Assembly (NCBI RefSeq): GCF_000473895.1
Contig: NZ_ASSJ01000060.1
Location: 1 to 49,294 of the forward strand
Direction: 5' to 3'
DNA from: Rubidibacter lacunae KORDI 51-2
GTDB lineage: Bacteria > Cyanobacteriota > Cyanobacteriia > Cyanobacteriales > Rubidibacteraceae
DNA: 49,294 bases
Position numbers and translations under genes: made by a program. The notes below the pieces were generated by a model. It ran no database searches. It saw nothing but the letters and a program-made list of their open reading frames with translations, and was not told where the DNA came from. Positions 46,140 through 49,294 of this stretch are shown here, one piece after another. Each line of letters starts with the position of its first letter. Positions within the stretch are counted from its first letter, which is position 1.

Positions 46140-46231
46140 AGGCTGTTTGAAAAGGGACTAGTCGGGTATCAGAGTACCCTAATCGATCCGTAGAAATACC
46201 CCTAAATTCCTATTTCCTCGTCGCGAGGCAT

Positions 46232-46453
46232 GTGCCCGATTTCGCGCAATCCGATTTTTCAAATGGCCTCTTAATCTCAACTGCGGCTGGCTTGGTAGTT
46301 GCAATTTTCACAATGCTGTTTGCTAATCTGTTTCGCGATCATTTTAAGCGCCAAGTGGCGATGATTCAGGAGTATGGTGGACAGCTAGAAATCCTTTATC
46401 TAGAAATCCTGTATGAGACCACTAAGAGGTTTTGTATCCACAGGAGAAAGCCC
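46232..46453 (+). pseudogene. exbB: C-terminal fragment of ExbB, in frame with exbD
   Basis: The frame reads FSNGLLISTAAGLVVAIFTM, LFANLFRDHFKRQVAMIQEY and GGQLEILY, the last transmembrane helix and tail of an ExbB/TolQ-type proton channel. The first two helices are missing. After a duplicated LEILY the frame runs without a stop into exbD. The apparent start at 46232 is a GTG with no family support. Since ExbB needs all three helices it should be inactive. Confidence 0.7.
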
Positions 46454-46882
46454 ATGTATCTGCCTGATGAGCAAGATGAATCCTTTGAACTCAACATCTT
46501 GCCTATAATTGATGTCATTTTTGCAATTTTCACGTTCTTCGTCGTATCAACACTGTTTTTGACTCGTTCGGACAGTTTACCCGTCAACTTTTCAAAGGCG
46601 GCAACGGTTGAAACGCAGCAGCAAACTAGAGTGACCGTCACTGTCAATGAAGGCAACGATATTTCGTTAAACCGAGAAGCAATTGAATTAAATGAGTTAC
46701 AGGCAGGTGTGCGATCGCTGATGGACGAAACGCAAAGCACCATTGTGGTAATCAACGCTGACAAAGCAGTCAGCCACGGTCAGGTCATTGCGGTGATGGA
46801 TTGGCTGCGGGAAGTTGAAGAGGCTGTTTTGGGTATTGCTACTCAACCCGGTTCAGCGCCTGATTCAGCTCAATCTGATTAA
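46454..46882 (+). CDS. exbD: Biopolymer transport protein ExbD
   Basis: A 142-residue ExbD/TolR-type protein: short cytoplasmic start MYLPDEQDESFELNILPIID, one transmembrane helix with the essential Asp19 (LPIIDVIFAIFTFFVVSTLF), then a periplasmic domain (TRVTVTVNEGNDISLNREAI, STIVVINADKAVSHGQVIAV). It converts proton flow into energy for TonB-dependent outer-membrane import, here presumably ferric siderophores. The ATG at 46454 has AGGAGA six bases upstream and is preferred over a reading fused to the ExbB fragment. Lower G+C than its chromosomal neighbours suggests transfer. Confidence 0.85.
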   Translation: MYLPDEQDESFELNILPIIDVIFAIFTFFVVSTLFLTRSDSLPVNFSKAATVETQQQTRVTVTVNEGNDISLNREAIELNELQAGVRSLMDETQSTIVVINADKAVSHGQVIAVMDWLREVEEAVLGIATQPGSAPDSAQSD

Positions 46883-46927
46883 TATCCAGTCGGTCTAGAA
46901 ATTCTCTACATTCTCAGTCTTGTCATA

Positions 46928-47944
46928 ATGCCGTTTGCAACTTCTCCGCTACAGTTCAAGCAGTCATCAATCGGGCTGATTCTCGGTTTAGGTATCGGGG
47001 TCGTTTTACTCTGTCTCTGCTTTTTAGCTGGCATTTTGCTGGGCGCAGCCGACATCAGCCCAACTATGGTATGGCAGTCTCTGTCTGAGTTTGATGGCTC
47101 CACTAATCACTTAATTATCCGGACGGTGCGCCTGCCCCGAGCAATTATGGCTGTTGTCGTCGGAGCAGCACTGGCTGCCGCCGGAGCGATTACCCAAGGG
47201 CTGACGCGGAATCCCCTCGCTGCTCCAGATATCCTGGGGATTAACGTCGGCGCAGCCTTAGCAATGGTGCTGGCTGTTTTCCTCGGGATCGGGAGTAGAG
47301 CCGTGGGGTTTGCCTTTATCGGAGCTGCGATCGCAGCTGTGACCGTGTACTGGCTCGGCTCAATGGGGCGCAGCGGCCTCACACCGCTGAAGCTAGTGAT
47401 TGCTGGGGCTGCACTGAGCTATTTACTCAGTTCAATCACGACCGGAGTGCTCATCCTCAGTCAGCGCACTCTGGAGGAAATTCGCTTTTGGCTAGCAGGA
47501 TCGCTAGCAGGGCAGGACATGAGCAGCTTGCTGCCGATTTTGCCCTACATTTGCGTCGGGCTGATCGGTTCCCTAACGCTTGGACGGCAACTCACCCTGC
47601 TATCCCTCGGTGAAGATGTGGCTCAAGGACTGGGTTTGCAAACGGTCTGGATCAAAGCTGCCGCTGCTGTGACAGTGGTATTGCTGGCAGGTAGCGCCGT
47701 GGCGTTGGCTGGCCCCATCGCCTTTGTAGGCTTGGTCGTCCCCCACGTTGTCCGGTTTGGTGTCGGCGTAGACTATCGCTGGATTTTGCCCTACGCCATG
47801 ATTGCAGGCGGCATCCTGTTGTCAGTTGCTGACATTGCAGCGCGACTAATCATTCGCCCTCAAGAGCTACCCGTCGGCATCATGACTGCTCTCGTCGGCG
47901 CACCGTTCTTTATCTATTTAGCGCGATCTCAGATCAAACGATGA
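46928..47944 (+). CDS. FecCD-family ABC permease, iron/siderophore uptake (first subunit)
   Basis: A 338-residue inner-membrane permease with about nine to ten helices. FecCD motifs: LIIRTVRLPRAIMAVVVGAA, GAITQGLTRNPLAAPDILGI, FWLAGSLAGQDM, LLSLGEDVAQGLGLQTVWIK and GPIAFVGLVVPHVVRFGVGV. With its partner it would move ferric siderophore, haem or cobalamin from a periplasmic binding protein into the cell; the exbD upstream favours siderophore. It starts 45 bp after exbD and is probably co-transcribed. The binding protein and ATPase are not in the window. Confidence 0.93.
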   Translation: MPFATSPLQFKQSSIGLILGLGIGVVLLCLCFLAGILLGAADISPTMVWQSLSEFDGSTNHLIIRTVRLPRAIMAVVVGAALAAAGAITQGLTRNPLAAPDILGINVGAALAMVLAVFLGIGSRAVGFAFIGAAIAAVTVYWLGSMGRSGLTPLKLVIAGAALSYLLSSITTGVLILSQRTLEEIRFWLAGSLAGQDMSSLLPILPYICVGLIGSLTLGRQLTLLSLGEDVAQGLGLQTVWIKAAAAVTVVLLAGSAVALAGPIAFVGLVVPHVVRFGVGVDYRWILPYAMIAGGILLSVADIAARLIIRPQELPVGIMTALVGAPFFIYLARSQIKR

Positions 47945-47970
47945 CGCCCTCCTGAATTTCGTGATTTTAA

Positions 47971-47989
47971 GGGCGAATGGCATTCGCCC
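47971..47989. repeat. Dispersed cyanobacterial palindrome in the fecCD gap
   Basis: GGGCGAAT (47971-47978) and ATTCGCCC (47982-47989) form an 8-bp stem with a 3-nt loop, followed by CTACCC. The sequence GGGGCGAATGGCATTCGCCCC is a dispersed repeat I recall from many filamentous cyanobacterial genomes. In the window I see it only here. Confidence 0.7.
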
Positions 47990-48037
47990 CTACCCATTTG
48001 CCATCCCATCCATCTACCCTCATAACTCCCCTGACCC

Positions 48038-49087
48038 ATGCCGGTAACCAAACCCTGGATTTCCATCCGACCGCGACGATCGCCTGTGTCTTTTCGGGTT
48101 GATCGGCGGGTGCCTGTGGTTTTGGTTGCTTTAGTGGCAATGGCTTTGCTGTCTCTGGTGTTTAATGTCAGCCAGGGTGAATATCCGGTACCGCCTTTGG
48201 AGGTGGTGAAAACGATTCTGGGTCTACCCGCTAATCCAGACTATGAATTTGTGATCAACACGCTGCGTTTGCCTCGTGCTCTGGTGGCACTTCTGGTCGG
48301 TATGGGACTAGCTACAGCGGGGACAGTCTTACAGGGATTGACGCGTAATCCCCTGGCTGCCCCCGAAATTATTGGCATTAATTCGGGGGCCAGCTTGGTT
48401 GCCGTGGCTTCGATCGTATTGCTGCCACAGGTTCCTGTTGGCTGGCTGCCCGTAGCCGCATTTTTAGGTGGCTTAGGAGCTGCGATCGCAATTTATCTCT
48501 TGGCCTGGAATCAAGGCAGTTCGCCGGTTCGCTTAATCTTGGTGGGCGTTGGTCTAACCGCTTTGACGGGAGCCTGCACCAGCTTGATGATTACCTTCGG
48601 GAACATCTACAACGTCAGCCAAGCCTTAGTCTGGCTAACGGGCAGTGTCTACGGTCGCAGTTGGGAACATCTCTGGCCTCTGCTGCCGTGGCTGATTGTT
48701 TTTATGCCCCTGTCGCTAGTGCTGGCGCGAGATCTGGATACGCTCAATCTAGGAGATCACTTGGCCCAGGGGCTAGGCAGTCGGGTGGAATGGATGCGGG
48801 GCTTGCTGTTAGTATGTGTGGTTGCGCTCGCTGGAGCCTCAGTTGCAAACGCAGGCACGATCGGTTTCATTGGCTTAATGGCTCCTCATTTGGCGCGGCA
48901 GTTGGTTGGGCCATCCCATGCCGGGCTGATTCCAGTGGCAGCACTGGTGGGAGCTTGCATTGTTGAACTTGCAGATTTAACTGGACGGTTGTTATTTGCG
49001 CCAATTGAACTGCCGTGTGGTGTGATTACTGCCGTGATCGGTGCGCCCTATTTTCTATGGCTACTTTACCGCAATCGCGATCGCTAA
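48038..49087 (+). CDS. FecCD-family ABC permease, iron/siderophore uptake (second subunit)
   Basis: A 349-residue permease, paralogous to the previous gene. A basic cytoplasmic start (MPVTKPWISIRPRRSPVSFR) leads to about nine to ten helices. Family motifs: VINTLRLPRALVALLVGMGL, GTVLQGLTRNPLAAPEIIGI, ALVWLTGSVYGRSWEHLWPL, LNLGDHLAQGLGSRVEWMRG and GTIGFIGLMAPHLARQLVG. It pairs with the first subunit as a heterodimer. The 93-bp gap between the two genes holds the dispersed palindrome, which may lower coupling of the two. Confidence 0.93.
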   Translation: MPVTKPWISIRPRRSPVSFRVDRRVPVVLVALVAMALLSLVFNVSQGEYPVPPLEVVKTILGLPANPDYEFVINTLRLPRALVALLVGMGLATAGTVLQGLTRNPLAAPEIIGINSGASLVAVASIVLLPQVPVGWLPVAAFLGGLGAAIAIYLLAWNQGSSPVRLILVGVGLTALTGACTSLMITFGNIYNVSQALVWLTGSVYGRSWEHLWPLLPWLIVFMPLSLVLARDLDTLNLGDHLAQGLGSRVEWMRGLLLVCVVALAGASVANAGTIGFIGLMAPHLARQLVGPSHAGLIPVAALVGACIVELADLTGRLLFAPIELPCGVITAVIGAPYFLWLLYRNRDR

Positions 49088-49137
49088 ATTTAGATGGATG
49101 AACTCGACAAAATCAATCGGAATTTGACTGATATTCA

Positions 49138-49294
49138 ATGATGATATGGTCGGCACAACTTCATTTTAGCCTTTTCCCGATCGGTACGATCGCACTGGCA
49201 ATACCGATTGCTGGCCCATTAGCAGACCGCGTCTTTGAACCTTTAATGAGTGCTCCCCATGGAATTTCAGCGAGGTTAGGCGAACTGTTTGGTA
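49138..49294 (+). pseudogene. C-terminal part of an MFS transporter, cut by window edge
   Basis: The frame from tandem ATG codons at 49138 and 49141 reads MIWSAQLHFSLFPIGTIALA, IPIAGPLADRVFEPLMSAPH and GISARLGELFG to the end of the window. AGPLADRVFEP is typical of the late helices of MFS exporters found in cyanobacterial siderophore clusters. The preceding sequence in this frame has stops and none of the first ten helices, so the gene looks truncated at its 5' end. The rest lies beyond the window. Confidence 0.5.

Noticed and set aside
1-49294. CRISPR array, cas genes or rRNA operon
   Set aside because: No regularly spaced repeats with unique spacers, no cas-like proteins and no rRNA-like sequence were seen; the repeated GCGATCGC is HIP1.

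Overview
The window is a piece of a cyanobacterial chromosome. It carries psaA-psaB, the start of psbA, divergent psbN and psbH, a 4-hydroxyphenylpyruvate dioxygenase, CPP1-like and DUF4079 proteins, and very many copies of the cyanobacterial palindrome GCGATCGC (HIP1), in a G+C-rich background. The species cannot be fixed from sequence alone. No CRISPR array or rRNA gene is seen; one tRNA gene is.

Layout. 1-3.6 kb: 5' part of psbA, a HIT-family hydrolase, a 162-bp MITE-like element, a YifB/ComM-type AAA+ ATPase and an RNase III. 3.55-4.77 kb: a long gap with only degraded material. 4.8-9.4 kb: a CbiG-CobJ fusion of cobalamin synthesis, a metallophosphoesterase lipoprotein, a DUF4079 membrane protein and a decayed IS transposase. 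9.6-11.6 kb: arginine decarboxylase (speA). 11.8-19.2 kb: a type IV pilus chemotaxis (phototaxis) locus, pilG-pilH-pilI-pilJ plus an MlaE-type permease on the minus strand, with the coiled-coil motility protein HmpF diverging from it. 19.3-25 kb: a GH38 alpha-mannosidase, psbN/psbH, tatA, a CPP1-like gene and HPPD. 25.2-30 kb: the psaA-psaB operon with a clear terminator. 30.4-36.2 kb: an acidic lipoprotein, an inositol monophosphatase-family enzyme, cysH and an ABC-2 exporter pair. 36.6-42.1 kb: RDD protein, rpmG, rpsR, an RNase II/R and a small conserved protein in one run, with a DUF3352 protein upstream. 43-45.7 kb: cobI (cobalamin again) and dnaA.

From 45.8 kb the character changes. A tRNA-Pro(GGG) gene with its terminator is followed at once by a frameshifted N-terminal remnant of a tyrosine recombinase, an apparent insertion-sequence end, a truncated exbB reading in frame into an intact exbD, two FecCD-type iron/siderophore permeases separated by a dispersed cyanobacterial palindrome, and the C-terminal part of an MFS transporter running off the window. 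The early part of this stretch is visibly richer in A+T and lacks the HIP1 density of the rest. This is best read as the proximal end of a decayed genomic island for ferric-siderophore uptake, inserted at the tRNA gene.

Most genes are ordinary core genes. The most unusual points are: a PilG whose receiver domain has lost its phosphoacceptor Asp, the conserved Thr/Ser and the Lys; the tRNA-linked island with integrase and ExbB remnants; a 162-bp element with near-perfect 17-bp inverted ends and a TTAG target duplication; a transposase pseudogene with in-frame TGA codons; and acidic peptide repeats (EAIAP) encoded by HIP1 palindromes in two unrelated lipoproteins.
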